Source: Peptoniphilus pacaensis
GTDB taxonomy: Bacteria > Bacillota > Clostridia > Tissierellales > Peptoniphilaceae
Length of the DNA: 64,000 bases
Reading direction: 5' to 3'
Assembly: GCF_900088125.1 (NCBI RefSeq)
Contig: NZ_FLQT01000003.1
Location: 1,487,071-1,551,070 of the forward strand
Within the stretch, counting starts at the first letter, position 1; each line of letters starts with the position of its first letter. Below the pieces are notes generated by a model. That model did no database searches, had not been told where the DNA came from, and worked only from the letters and a program-made list of their open reading frames with translations. The position numbers and the translations under genes are program-made. Shown in pieces: positions 40,394 to 47,797 of the stretch.

Positions 40394-41659
40394 ATGGAAA
40401 AAAGAGAACGAGTGGTGACGGCGTCGGTTTACGACGAGTCCCAAAGCTATTACGAGGAAAGTTTAAAAGAACTGAATGCCCTGGTAGAAGTGGCGGGAGG
40501 CGACGTGATCGCATCCATCGACCAAAAGGTGCGCGCCTACAATCCGGCGACCCTTATGGGAAAGGGGAAGCTCGACGAGCTGAAGGATTTTGTCCTCGCC
40601 GAAGACATCGACCTGGTGATTTTCGACCAAGCCCTTTCCGGTATTCAAATGCGGGAAATCGAAAAGACCCTGGAGGTCGACGTGTTGGACCGCACGGCTT
40701 TGATCTTAGACATTTTTGCCTCACGGGCGAAGACCGATGTGGGGAAGCTCCAGGTCTATTTGGCTCAGCTGGAATACGGCAAGAGCCATTTAATCGGAAA
40801 GAAAAATTACTCCCGACTGGGCGGCGGCATCGGCACCCGAGGCCCCGGGGAGCAAAAGCTTGAAATCGACCGCCGGCGTATTGCCGAAGACATTCAGCGG
40901 GTGAAGAAGAAATTAAAACAGGCGCGAAAGATTCGTGACACGGGCAGAAAAAACCGCGTCAATTCCCAAGTGCCCTCCATCGCCCTGGTGGGCTATACCA
41001 ATGCGGGGAAATCCTCGGTGATGAACCGTCTGCTGAAGGAATCCAACGCCAAGGGCAGGGAAGTCTATGTGGAAGACATGCCCTTCGCCTCTCTGGACCC
41101 GGATACCCGCCGCATTCGCCTGCCCGACGGCCTGGTGGTCTACGTCACGGATACCGTGGGCTTTATATCCAATCTGCCCACTACCTTGGTGGAGGCCTTT
41201 CACACCACTTTAGAAGAGTTAAAGGATTCGGATCTTATCGTTCATGTCATCGACGGTTCCGCCGAAGACGGCGCCCTGCGCTACGACACGACGCGAAAGC
41301 TTTTAAACGATCTGGGTGCCGCTCATGTGCCCGGTCTTTTGTTCGTCAATAAAAAGGACCGCATGGAAGGAAAGAAATTGGACTTCATGCCGGCGGAAGA
41401 TACGGTGATCTACGGCTCCTGCAAGTACGACGAATCCTTCGATTATTTTTACGAAGCCGTGCAGAAAAAAGTCGAGGACCTTTACGTGAAGGTGGACCTG
41501 AAATTTTCTTTTAACGAGATGGATCAGGTGGAAGCCATTAAAAATAACTATCCGGTGGAAAGTTTAAATTACGAAGCCGATGGCGTGACCATGACGGCGA
41601 CCTTGCCGAAACGGTCCCGGCATCGCTTGGAGCCCTATGTAAGGAGGCGCTATGTATAA
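40394..41659 (+). CDS. hflX: Ribosome-associated GTPase HflX
   Basis: HflX binds the 50S subunit and rescues or splits stalled ribosomes under stress. The 421-residue protein has the N-terminal HflX domain (YNPATLMGKGKLDEL, VDVLDRTALILDIFASRAKT), the Gly-rich signature SRLGGGIGTRGPGEQKLE, a helical linker (RIAEDIQRVKKKLKQARKIR) and the G domain. The G domain has G1 GYTNAGKSS, G3 DTVGFISNLP and G4 NKKD. AGGAGG precedes the ATG. The stop overlaps yigZ by 8 bases, starting a run of co-directional housekeeping genes. Confidence 0.97.
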   Translation: MEKRERVVTASVYDESQSYYEESLKELNALVEVAGGDVIASIDQKVRAYNPATLMGKGKLDELKDFVLAEDIDLVIFDQALSGIQMREIEKTLEVDVLDRTALILDIFASRAKTDVGKLQVYLAQLEYGKSHLIGKKNYSRLGGGIGTRGPGEQKLEIDRRRIAEDIQRVKKKLKQARKIRDTGRKNRVNSQVPSIALVGYTNAGKSSVMNRLLKESNAKGREVYVEDMPFASLDPDTRRIRLPDGLVVYVTDTVGFISNLPTTLVEAFHTTLEELKDSDLIVHVIDGSAEDGALRYDTTRKLLNDLGAAHVPGLLFVNKKDRMEGKKLDFMPAEDTVIYGSCKYDESFDYFYEAVQKKVEDLYVKVDLKFSFNEMDQVEAIKNNYPVESLNYEADGVTMTATLPKRSRHRLEPYVRRRYV

Positions 41660-42344
41660 AACCGTCTATCGACGAGGGGAGAGCCGGCTCATCGAGAAAA
41701 AATCCGAATTCATCGGCCGCGTGGCTTTTGCCAAGACGAAGGAAGCGGCGGAGGCCTTTATCCTCGAAATAAAAGAGAAGGAAAGAGCCGCCACCCACAA
41801 TTGCTCCGCCTACATTATCGGGGAAGAAGGCGCCATACAAAAATATGACGACGACGGAGAGCCCCAAAAGACGGCGGGACCGCCTATCCTGGAAGTGCTG
41901 AAGCGCAACGATCTGAGGAATGTGGTATGCGTCTCCACCCGCTACTTCGGCGGCACCCTTTTAGGAGCGGGGGGCTTGATTCGCGCCTACTCCACCTCCG
42001 CATCGGAGGCCTTGGATGATGCGAAAATCGTAGAGATGCATCGGGCCGTGGACATCCGCTTTCGCTATGCCTACACCGCCCACGGCACCATCGAAAACTA
42101 TATGCGGGAGCGAGGCTATCCCGTTTTAGACTCGGCATTCAGCGATCAGGTGGAGGTAACGACCACCGTATATGAGGTGGGGAAAGAGGCCTTTTTATCT
42201 TATTTACAAGACGCCACATCCGGCGAGGTCTTTATTATTGAAGAAAAAGAAACGGAACGGCCCGTGTACGAGGGGAAAATGCTCGTAGACGACGTGACTT
42301 ATGAACAGGAACTCTATGGAGGTAAAGATGAAGGAACAAATTGA
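41652..42344 (+). CDS. yigZ: YigZ/IMPACT family protein (UPF0029)
   Basis: The 230-residue protein has the N-terminal UPF0029/IMPACT domain (KKSEFIGRVAFAKTKEAAEAFI, ATHNCSAYIIG, DDDGEPQKTAGPPILEVL, STRYFGGTLLGAGGLIRAY) and the C-terminal DUF1949 ferredoxin-like domain. The family is linked to translation control in eukaryotes; its bacterial role is not well defined. It overlaps hflX at the start, with AAGGAGG in the end of hflX. Its end overlaps nadE by 17 bases. I cannot assign a reaction. Confidence 0.92.
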   Translation: MYKTVYRRGESRLIEKKSEFIGRVAFAKTKEAAEAFILEIKEKERAATHNCSAYIIGEEGAIQKYDDDGEPQKTAGPPILEVLKRNDLRNVVCVSTRYFGGTLLGAGGLIRAYSTSASEALDDAKIVEMHRAVDIRFRYAYTAHGTIENYMRERGYPVLDSAFSDQVEVTTTVYEVGKEAFLSYLQDATSGEVFIIEEKETERPVYEGKMLVDDVTYEQELYGGKDEGTN

Positions 42345-43032
42345 TGCAGTGGTCCAATGGATGAGAGAGACGGTAAAGGACGCCCATGCCGACGGCGTCG
42401 TCTTCGGCTTAAGCGGCGGCATCGATTCCGCCGTGGTGGCGGGCTTGGCCAAGCGGGCCTTCGGCGACGACGCTCTGGGCATCATCATGCCCATCGACTC
42501 CAATCCTCAAGACGAAAAGGACGCCCGCCTCGTCGTCGAAAATTTAAACTTAAATGTAGAGAAGGTGGATCTGACGAAGACCTACGAGGCATTGGTCGAC
42601 GCATCCTTTGAAAGCGACGTGGCCATGGCCAAGGCGAATATCAAGCCCCGCCTGCGCACCACGACCTTGTATTACTACGCTCAGGACAGAAATTACCTGG
42701 TCTGTGGCTGTTCCAATGCCAGCGAATACTACATCGGCTACTTCACGAAATTCGGCGATTCCGCTTGCGACTTAATGCCCATTGTTGATTTCGTCAAAGG
42801 AGAAGTGGTGGAGCTGGCCAAGGCATTGGGTCTTCCCAAAGAAATCATCGAGAAAAAGCCCACGGCGGGCTTATACGCTGGCCAAACCGATGAAGATGAA
42901 ATGGGCTTTACCTACGGTGAATTAGACGCCGCCGTCAGAGGACAAAACGACGGCGAACACAAAGATCTTATCGAGCGGCGCCACAAAACCAGCGCCCACA
43001 AACGCGCCTTGCCGCCGAAATTTGAAAGATAA
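42328..43032 (+). CDS. nadE: NAD synthetase (ammonia-dependent)
   Basis: NadE converts deamido-NAD to NAD with ATP and ammonia. The 234-residue protein is the short, ammonia-using form with no glutaminase domain. It has the PP-loop VFGLSGGIDSAVVAGLA, IIMPIDSNPQDEKDA, RLRTTTLYYYAQ, CGCSNASEYYIGYFTKFGDSACDLMP and KKPTAGLYAGQTDEDEMGFTY. The start is ATG 42328 with TGGAGG upstream, inside the yigZ end; an in-frame ATG at 42301 lacks a site. The yebC promoter lies in its last codons. Confidence 0.95.
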   Translation: MKEQIDAVVQWMRETVKDAHADGVVFGLSGGIDSAVVAGLAKRAFGDDALGIIMPIDSNPQDEKDARLVVENLNLNVEKVDLTKTYEALVDASFESDVAMAKANIKPRLRTTTLYYYAQDRNYLVCGCSNASEYYIGYFTKFGDSACDLMPIVDFVKGEVVELAKALGLPKEIIEKKPTAGLYAGQTDEDEMGFTYGELDAAVRGQNDGEHKDLIERRHKTSAHKRALPPKFER

Positions 43033-43051
43033 CGGGCGTACATGCTATAAT
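43022..43051 (+). promoter_or_regulatory. Promoter of yebC
   Basis: TTGAAA (43022-43027) within the end of nadE, 18-base spacer ending TGC, TATAAT (43046-43051), an extended -10. GGAGG lies at 43069-43073. Confidence 0.7.
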
Positions 43052-43078
43052 AAATCGTTATAAATAGAGGAGGTTATG

Positions 43079-43822
43079 ATGTCAGGACACTCGAAATGGC
43101 ACAACATAAAAAATAAAAAAGGAAAGGCCGATGCCAAGCGCGGCAAGATCTTTACGAAAATGGCGAGAAAAATCGCCGTGGCAGTGAAAGAAGGGGGCGA
43201 CGATCCCGATTACAATCCCGCACTGAAGGCGGCTATCGACAGCGCCAAGGCGGAAAACATGCCTAACGACAATATCGAGCGGGCCATTAAAAAAGCAGCC
43301 GGCGAAGGGGACAGCGACAATTTCGAATCCGTCACCTACGAAGGCTACGGCCCCTCGGGCATTGCGGTGATGGTGCAATGCTTGACGGACAATCGCAATC
43401 GCACGGCGCCGGAAGTTCGCCACGCCTTCGATAAAAACGGCGGCAATTTAGGTACCGACGGCTCCGTCTCCTTCCTCTTTGAACGCAAAGGCCAATTAGG
43501 TATCGAAATAAAAGAGGGCGTGGATCCGGAGGTCGTGGAAATGGACGCCATTGAAGCGGGCGCCGAAGACATTCGCACGGAAGACGGCGGCATCGAAATT
43601 ATTACGGCGCCGGAAGATTACCAAAGCGTAAGAAAGAATTTGGAAGAGGCGGGCTACGAATTCGTGATTTCTGAAATCACCTACCTGCCCCAAACCACTA
43701 CAGTCTTAGACGATCCGGAGGATCGGAAGAAGATGAATAAGCTCATCGACCAATTGGAAGAAAGCGACGACGTGCAAGAAGTCATTCACAATTGGGAAAA
43801 CGACGACGAAGACGACGAATGA
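43079..43822 (+). CDS. yebC: YebC/PmpR family protein (TACO1-like)
   Basis: The 247-residue YebC-family protein starts SGHSKWHNIKNKKGKADAKRGKIFTKMARKI and carries GYGPSGIAVMVQCLTDNRNRTAPEVRHAFDKNGGNLG. Members act as transcription regulators or, for the TACO1/YebC_II branch, assist translation of proline-rich stretches. Two ATGs (43076 and 43079) are possible; 43079 has the better spacing to GGAGG and fits the family. The gene has its own promoter and overlaps the next gene by four bases. Confidence 0.95.
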   Translation: MSGHSKWHNIKNKKGKADAKRGKIFTKMARKIAVAVKEGGDDPDYNPALKAAIDSAKAENMPNDNIERAIKKAAGEGDSDNFESVTYEGYGPSGIAVMVQCLTDNRNRTAPEVRHAFDKNGGNLGTDGSVSFLFERKGQLGIEIKEGVDPEVVEMDAIEAGAEDIRTEDGGIEIITAPEDYQSVRKNLEEAGYEFVISEITYLPQTTTVLDDPEDRKKMNKLIDQLEESDDVQEVIHNWENDDEDDE

Positions 43823-44460
43823 AGCGCCTCTTAGCCTTGGTGACGGCTCTCTGCCTGACGTTTCTCTTGTTCAGTCTCGCCACCCAGTGGGTGAGCGACA
43901 ACGGGGCCTACTACCGACGGCAGATGATTCAAAACGACATTCCCCGGGTCACGGGGAAGTCGTTGAAGGAATTGGACGAAATTTCCGACGGGCTTCGAGA
44001 TTATTTAAAGCGGGGCGACGAAAGGGCCTTGACGCCTTATTTCTCCAAGAGCGAAGTGGATCACATGGTGGACGTCTACGCCTTGTTTCACTTAATGCGT
44101 CGGCTGAGTCTCGCCGCCATCGTTCTTGCTGCTATGAGCTTTTATTTTCCGGCGAGAAGAGCGGGGATGAGGGAAGGCTTAAGAAGCGTAGGCAAGGCCA
44201 CCATCGTCTTGATCGCGGCCTTCGCCCTATTGGCCCTTCTCATCGCCGCGAACTTTTCAAAAGCGTGGTACACCTTCCACACCTTGTTTTTCTCTAACAA
44301 GCTGTGGCTTATGGACCCCGAAAAAGATCTGATGATTCAAATGTTGCCGGAGCCTTTTTTCTTCGGCATGGTCAAGCAAATCGGCCTTGTCATGGCCGTC
44401 GGGCTTTTAATTTTAGCCTCTCTTGCTTTTTTGAAAGGAAACAGAAATGAAATTAAATAA
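43819..44460 (+). CDS. DUF1461 / TIGR01906 integral membrane protein
   Basis: This is a 213-residue membrane protein: a hydrophobic segment at the N-terminus ([19 protein letters not shown]), an outside loop of about 75 residues with [16 protein letters not shown], then three more membrane segments. The length and layout match the TIGR01906/DUF1461 family of Firmicutes membrane proteins of unknown function. The start is the ATG overlapping the yebC stop; the end overlaps deoC by 14 bases. Assigned by overall pattern only. Confidence 0.75.
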   Translation: MKRLLALVTALCLTFLLFSLATQWVSDNGAYYRRQMIQNDIPRVTGKSLKELDEISDGLRDYLKRGDERALTPYFSKSEVDHMVDVYALFHLMRRLSLAAIVLAAMSFYFPARRAGMREGLRSVGKATIVLIAAFALLALLIAANFSKAWYTFHTLFFSNKLWLMDPEKDLMIQMLPEPFFFGMVKQIGLVMAVGLLILASLAFLKGNRNEIK

Positions 44461-45088
44461 AACCATCGACCACACCATACTCAATGCCGACGCGACGAAA
44501 GAGGCGGTAATCAAGATCATCGACGAAGCGAAGAAATATGAATTCGCCTCGGTTTGCCTCGAACCTTGCTGGGTCTCCCTTGCCGCCGAACGGCTGAAGG
44601 ATTCCCCCGTAAAGGTGTGTACCGTCATCGGCTTTCCCTTGGGAGCCAATACGAAGACGGTAAAGGCCTTTGAAGCGAAAGAAGCCGTGGATAACGGCGC
44701 CGACGAAGTGGACATGGTCTTGAACATCGGCGCGCTGAAAAGCGGCGACGACGCTTTGGTGCTCGAGGACATGAAGGCCGTGCGAGAAGCGGCGAAAGAT
44801 GCCGTGGTGAAGGTCATTCTTGAAACCTGCCTCTTAACCGACGATGAAAAGAAAAAAGCCTGCGCCCTGGCTAAGGAAGCGGGGTTGGACTTTGTGAAGA
44901 CCTCCACGGGCTTTTCCACGGCAGGTGCCACGGTGAAAGATGTGAAGCTCATGCGGGATGCCGTCGGCGACACCATGGGCGTCAAAGCCAGCGGCGGCAT
45001 TCGCGACACAAAAACCGCCGAAGCCATGATCGCCGCCGGCGCCAGTCGCATCGGCGCATCGAAATCCATCGCCATTATAGGAGAATAA
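44447..45088 (+). CDS. deoC: Deoxyribose-phosphate aldolase
   Basis: DeoC splits 2-deoxyribose-5-phosphate into glyceraldehyde-3-phosphate and acetaldehyde in nucleoside breakdown. The 213-residue TIM-barrel protein shows [43 protein letters not shown], the Schiff-base Lys in [14 protein letters not shown], and [26 protein letters not shown] for phosphate binding. AAAGGA precedes the ATG. No other nucleoside catabolism gene is adjacent, so its position next to lgt appears incidental. Confidence 0.97.
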   Translation: MKLNKTIDHTILNADATKEAVIKIIDEAKKYEFASVCLEPCWVSLAAERLKDSPVKVCTVIGFPLGANTKTVKAFEAKEAVDNGADEVDMVLNIGALKSGDDALVLEDMKAVREAAKDAVVKVILETCLLTDDEKKKACALAKEAGLDFVKTSTGFSTAGATVKDVKLMRDAVGDTMGVKASGGIRDTKTAEAMIAAGASRIGASKSIAIIGE

Positions 45089-45089
45089 A

Positions 45090-45869
45090 ATGAATCCGAT
45101 CGCATTTACGCTTTTCGGATTGGAGGTGCGCTGGTACGGTATCCTCATCGCCTGTGGCGCCTTGCTCGGTATTTTCTTTGCGGAAAAACTCATCGAGCGA
45201 AATCCACGGGTGCCGGAAGATGCGGTGGTGGACGCCAGCATCTTCGCTTTGCCATTAGGCATTGTCGGCGCCCGCACCTATTACGTGCTATTTGAGTGGG
45301 ACTACTACAGCGCCCATCTGTCAGAAATATTTGCCATCAGAAACGGCGGCCTCGCCATTCACGGCGGCCTCCTCGGCGGCTCGCTGGTGATTTTAATCTA
45401 CTGTTTGGTGAAGAAAGTCAGCTTTTTCGAGCTCTTGGATATGCTCGCGCCGGGCGTGGTCTTGGCACAGGGCATCGGCCGCTGGGGAAACTTCATGAAC
45501 GGCGAAGCCCACGGCGGCGTCACCAATGTGCCTTGGGCCATTAATGTGGGCGGGCAGATGGTTCATCCTACATTTTTATACGAATCCATTTTAGATGTGA
45601 GCATATTCCTCATACTCTATTTCTACGTTTCAAAGAGGCGCCGCTTTCCCGGCGAAATGGCAGGGATCTATATGATCCTCTACAGCATCGGCCGCTTCTT
45701 TATCGAAGGCCTTCGCACGGACAGCCTTTATATCGGCCCCTTGCGTACGGCGCAAGTGATGAGCCTCATCGTCATCGCACTCGGAATCTTGCTCTTAATC
45801 ATTCAACCGAAGCGCGCAAAAGCGGGAGATTATAAGCTTACGGAGCCCGTCTCGAAGAAAAGTGAATAA
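45090..45869 (+). CDS. lgt: Prolipoprotein diacylglyceryl transferase
   Basis: Lgt transfers diacylglycerol to the lipobox Cys of prolipoproteins (in this window PstS) in the membrane. The 259-residue protein has about seven membrane segments. It carries VRWYGILIACGALLG at the N-terminus, the essential region RNGGLAIHGGLLGG and the Lgt signature GRWGNFMNGEAHGG, and FYVSKRRRFPGEM near the C-terminus. GGAG lies before the ATG, one base after deoC. A strong terminator ends the operon before mraZ. Confidence 0.97.
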   Translation: MNPIAFTLFGLEVRWYGILIACGALLGIFFAEKLIERNPRVPEDAVVDASIFALPLGIVGARTYYVLFEWDYYSAHLSEIFAIRNGGLAIHGGLLGGSLVILIYCLVKKVSFFELLDMLAPGVVLAQGIGRWGNFMNGEAHGGVTNVPWAINVGGQMVHPTFLYESILDVSIFLILYFYVSKRRRFPGEMAGIYMILYSIGRFFIEGLRTDSLYIGPLRTAQVMSLIVIALGILLLIIQPKRAKAGDYKLTEPVSKKSE

Positions 45870-45877
45870 AAAATCAG

Positions 45878-45907
45878 AAAAACCACCTTTTTTCGGTGGT
45901 TTTTTTA
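45878..45907 (+). terminator. Intrinsic terminator after lgt
   Basis: AAAACCACC and GGTGGTTTT around a short T-rich loop, followed by seven T residues. Confidence 0.88.
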
Positions 45908-45915
45908 TTTTGCGC

Positions 45916-45943
45916 TTGATTACCCAATTAAATAGTGTAAAAT
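45916..45943 (+). promoter_or_regulatory. Promoter of the dcw cluster (mraZ)
   Basis: TTGATT (45916-45921), 16-base spacer, TAAAAT (45938-45943), directly before the MraZ repeats. Confidence 0.55.
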
Positions 45944-45950
45944 ATAGATA

Positions 45951-45987
45951 AGTGGGACAAAGTGGTAGAAAAGGGTTTAATTGGGGG
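45951..45987 (+). promoter_or_regulatory. MraZ box: TGGG-type direct repeats
   Basis: Repeats with a 10-bp period: AAGTGGGACA, AAGTGGTAGA, AAAGGGTTTA, ATTGGGGGCA (positions about 45950-45989, the last two degenerate). MraZ of other bacteria binds TGGGN repeats with 5-base spacers in its own promoter. The last repeat overlaps the ribosome-binding site. Confidence 0.65.
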
Positions 45988-45991
45988 CATT

Positions 45992-46423
45992 ATGTTTTTC
46001 GGAGAAGTCAAACATAATATCGATGCCAAGGGGCGCTTGGTCTTGCCGGCGAAATTTCGCGACGGCATTCAAGACGGTTACGTCATGACCAAGGGCTTGG
46101 ATCAGTGCATCTTTTTATTCCCCATGGACGAATGGCGCCGCATGGAAGAAAAGCTCAAGAGCTTGCCCTTAACCCACAAAGACGCCCGTGCCTTCGTTCG
46201 CTACTTTTTCTCCGGAGCTTGCGACGGCGAACTGGACAAACAGGGGCGGGTGCGCATTCCTCAAAACCTCATGAACTATGCACAGCTCGATGCCACCACG
46301 GTGATTATCGGCGTGGGAACGCGTATGGAAATTTGGTCCGAAGACTTGTGGGATGCCTATTCTGAAGACGACGCACTGTCCTACGATCAAATTGCACAAC
46401 AACTATCCGACCTGGGCATTTAG
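45992..46423 (+). CDS. mraZ: Transcription regulator MraZ
   Basis: MraZ is the conserved first gene of the dcw cluster and a ring-shaped repressor or activator of it, with two SpoVT/AbrB-like repeats. The 143-residue protein starts MFFGEVKHNIDAKGRLVLPAKFRDG, and the second repeat has GACDGELDKQGRVRIPQNLM. The start is ATG 45992; an in-frame GTG at 45962 lies within the MraZ repeats and lacks a ribosome-binding site. GGGGG serves as the site. rsmH follows after 8 bases. Confidence 0.95.
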   Translation: MFFGEVKHNIDAKGRLVLPAKFRDGIQDGYVMTKGLDQCIFLFPMDEWRRMEEKLKSLPLTHKDARAFVRYFFSGACDGELDKQGRVRIPQNLMNYAQLDATTVIIGVGTRMEIWSEDLWDAYSEDDALSYDQIAQQLSDLGI

Positions 46424-46431
46424 GAGGGGCT

Positions 46432-47373
46432 ATGGATTTCAAACACGTACCCGTCCTATGTGACGAGGTTATCGAAGGATTACAACTCAAACCCGACGGC
46501 ATTTACGTAGACGGCACCTTGGGCGGCGGCGGCCACAGCGGCGAAATTTTAAAGCGCCTGGATGGGGGACTACTCGTGGGCATCGACCAGGATGACGCGG
46601 CTCTGTCTGCGGCGAAAAAGCATTTGGAAACCATCGGCGGCAACTTTCGCTTGGTGAAAGGCAATTTCGTCGACATGCCCGCCATTTTAAAAGCATTACA
46701 TATTGAGCGTGTCGACGGCATTCTCTTGGACATCGGCGTCAGCTCCCATCAATTCGACACGGCGGAGCGGGGCTTCAGTTACCGCTTCGACGGCCCCCTG
46801 GACATGCGCATGGATAAGGACGCATCGATAAGGGCCTACGACATCGTCAACACCTACAGCGAAAAGGATCTGGCGAAGATCATCAAGACCTACGGCGAAG
46901 AACGATGGGGCGATCGCATCGCCGCATTTATCGTGCGACAAAGACAAGAAGCGCCCATCACCACCACCTTCGAACTGGTGGACGTCATCAAAAAAGCCAT
47001 TCCGAAAAAAGTGCGCCAAGAGGGCGGCCATCCGGCGAAGAAAACCTTTCAAGCCCTTCGCATCGCCGTGAATCGCGAGCTGGACGTGCTGGAATCCTCC
47101 ATACCGGACATGGTGCGCATGTTAAAACCGGGAGGGCGACTTGCGATTATCACATTCCATTCTCTGGAAGATCGCATCGTAAAAAACAGCTTCCAATATT
47201 TGTACAAAGACTGTATCTGCCCGCCGAGGCAGCCGATTTGCACCTGCAGCAAGAAGCGGGAGATCGAAATTATAACGAGAAAGCCCATTACGGCATCGGA
47301 TAAAGAGCTGGAAGAAAACCATCGGGCCCATTCGGCAAAGCTTCGCATTGCTGAAAAAGTTGAGGGGGAGTGA
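46432..47373 (+). CDS. rsmH: 16S rRNA (cytosine1402-N4)-methyltransferase RsmH
   Basis: RsmH (MraW) methylates C1402 in the decoding centre of 16S rRNA. The 313-residue protein has HVPVLCDEVIEGLQ, the SAM motif VDGTLGGGGHSGEILKRL, GILLDIGVSSHQFDTAERGFSYRFDGPLDMRMD, and the late AIITFHSLEDRIVKNSF. AGGAGG precedes the ATG. The normal second gene of dcw clusters, it is followed by ftsL. Confidence 0.97.
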   Translation: MDFKHVPVLCDEVIEGLQLKPDGIYVDGTLGGGGHSGEILKRLDGGLLVGIDQDDAALSAAKKHLETIGGNFRLVKGNFVDMPAILKALHIERVDGILLDIGVSSHQFDTAERGFSYRFDGPLDMRMDKDASIRAYDIVNTYSEKDLAKIIKTYGEERWGDRIAAFIVRQRQEAPITTTFELVDVIKKAIPKKVRQEGGHPAKKTFQALRIAVNRELDVLESSIPDMVRMLKPGGRLAIITFHSLEDRIVKNSFQYLYKDCICPPRQPICTCSKKREIEIITRKPITASDKELEENHRAHSAKLRIAEKVEGE

Positions 47374-47377
47374 TATA

Positions 47378-47788
47378 ATGAAACAAGTCGAAAAGAAACG
47401 TCCCCGTCGTCGGTCCGCCCGGCGTCACAGAAGATGGGTTTCCCGTTCCGGTCTTCTCGCCGTTATCCTGTGCATGCTCAGCGTGACAGCCTTTTTGCAG
47501 CTGCGGGCGCACACCCATATCGCCTTACTTAATGCGGCCATCGAAAGCCAAAACAGGGCTTTGGAAGAGATGGACAAAACCTACAGGGACATGAATGCCG
47601 ACTTAGATGAAATTAAAAATTCAGACGAGATTATGAAAAAAGCGAAATTTCAACTGGGCATGGTCTATCCCGACAACGACCAGGTAAAATACATCGACGT
47701 CCGCCTTCGCAATGAAGAAAGTGACGTTAACGAAAACGTCTACCTGAACCCGGTTATCTCCGTTCTGCATATTTTCAATAAAAAGTAG
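47378..47788 (+). CDS. ftsL: FtsL-like cell division protein
   Basis: This is a 136-residue single-pass membrane protein. A very basic cytoplasmic start (KKRPRRRSARRHRR) is followed by one membrane helix (SGLLAVILCMLSVTAFLQL) and an outside coiled-coil (ALLNAAIESQNRALEEMDKTYRDMNADLDEIK). This layout and the position between rsmH and the division PBP identify FtsL/DivIC-type septum proteins, which are too diverged for firm sequence identity. The start is ATG 47378 with GGGGGAG upstream. It should bind FtsQ/DivIB and activate the FtsW-PBP2 pair. Confidence 0.85.
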   Translation: MKQVEKKRPRRRSARRHRRWVSRSGLLAVILCMLSVTAFLQLRAHTHIALLNAAIESQNRALEEMDKTYRDMNADLDEIKNSDEIMKKAKFQLGMVYPDNDQVKYIDVRLRNEESDVNENVYLNPVISVLHIFNKK

Positions 47789-47797
47789 GAGGCTCTT

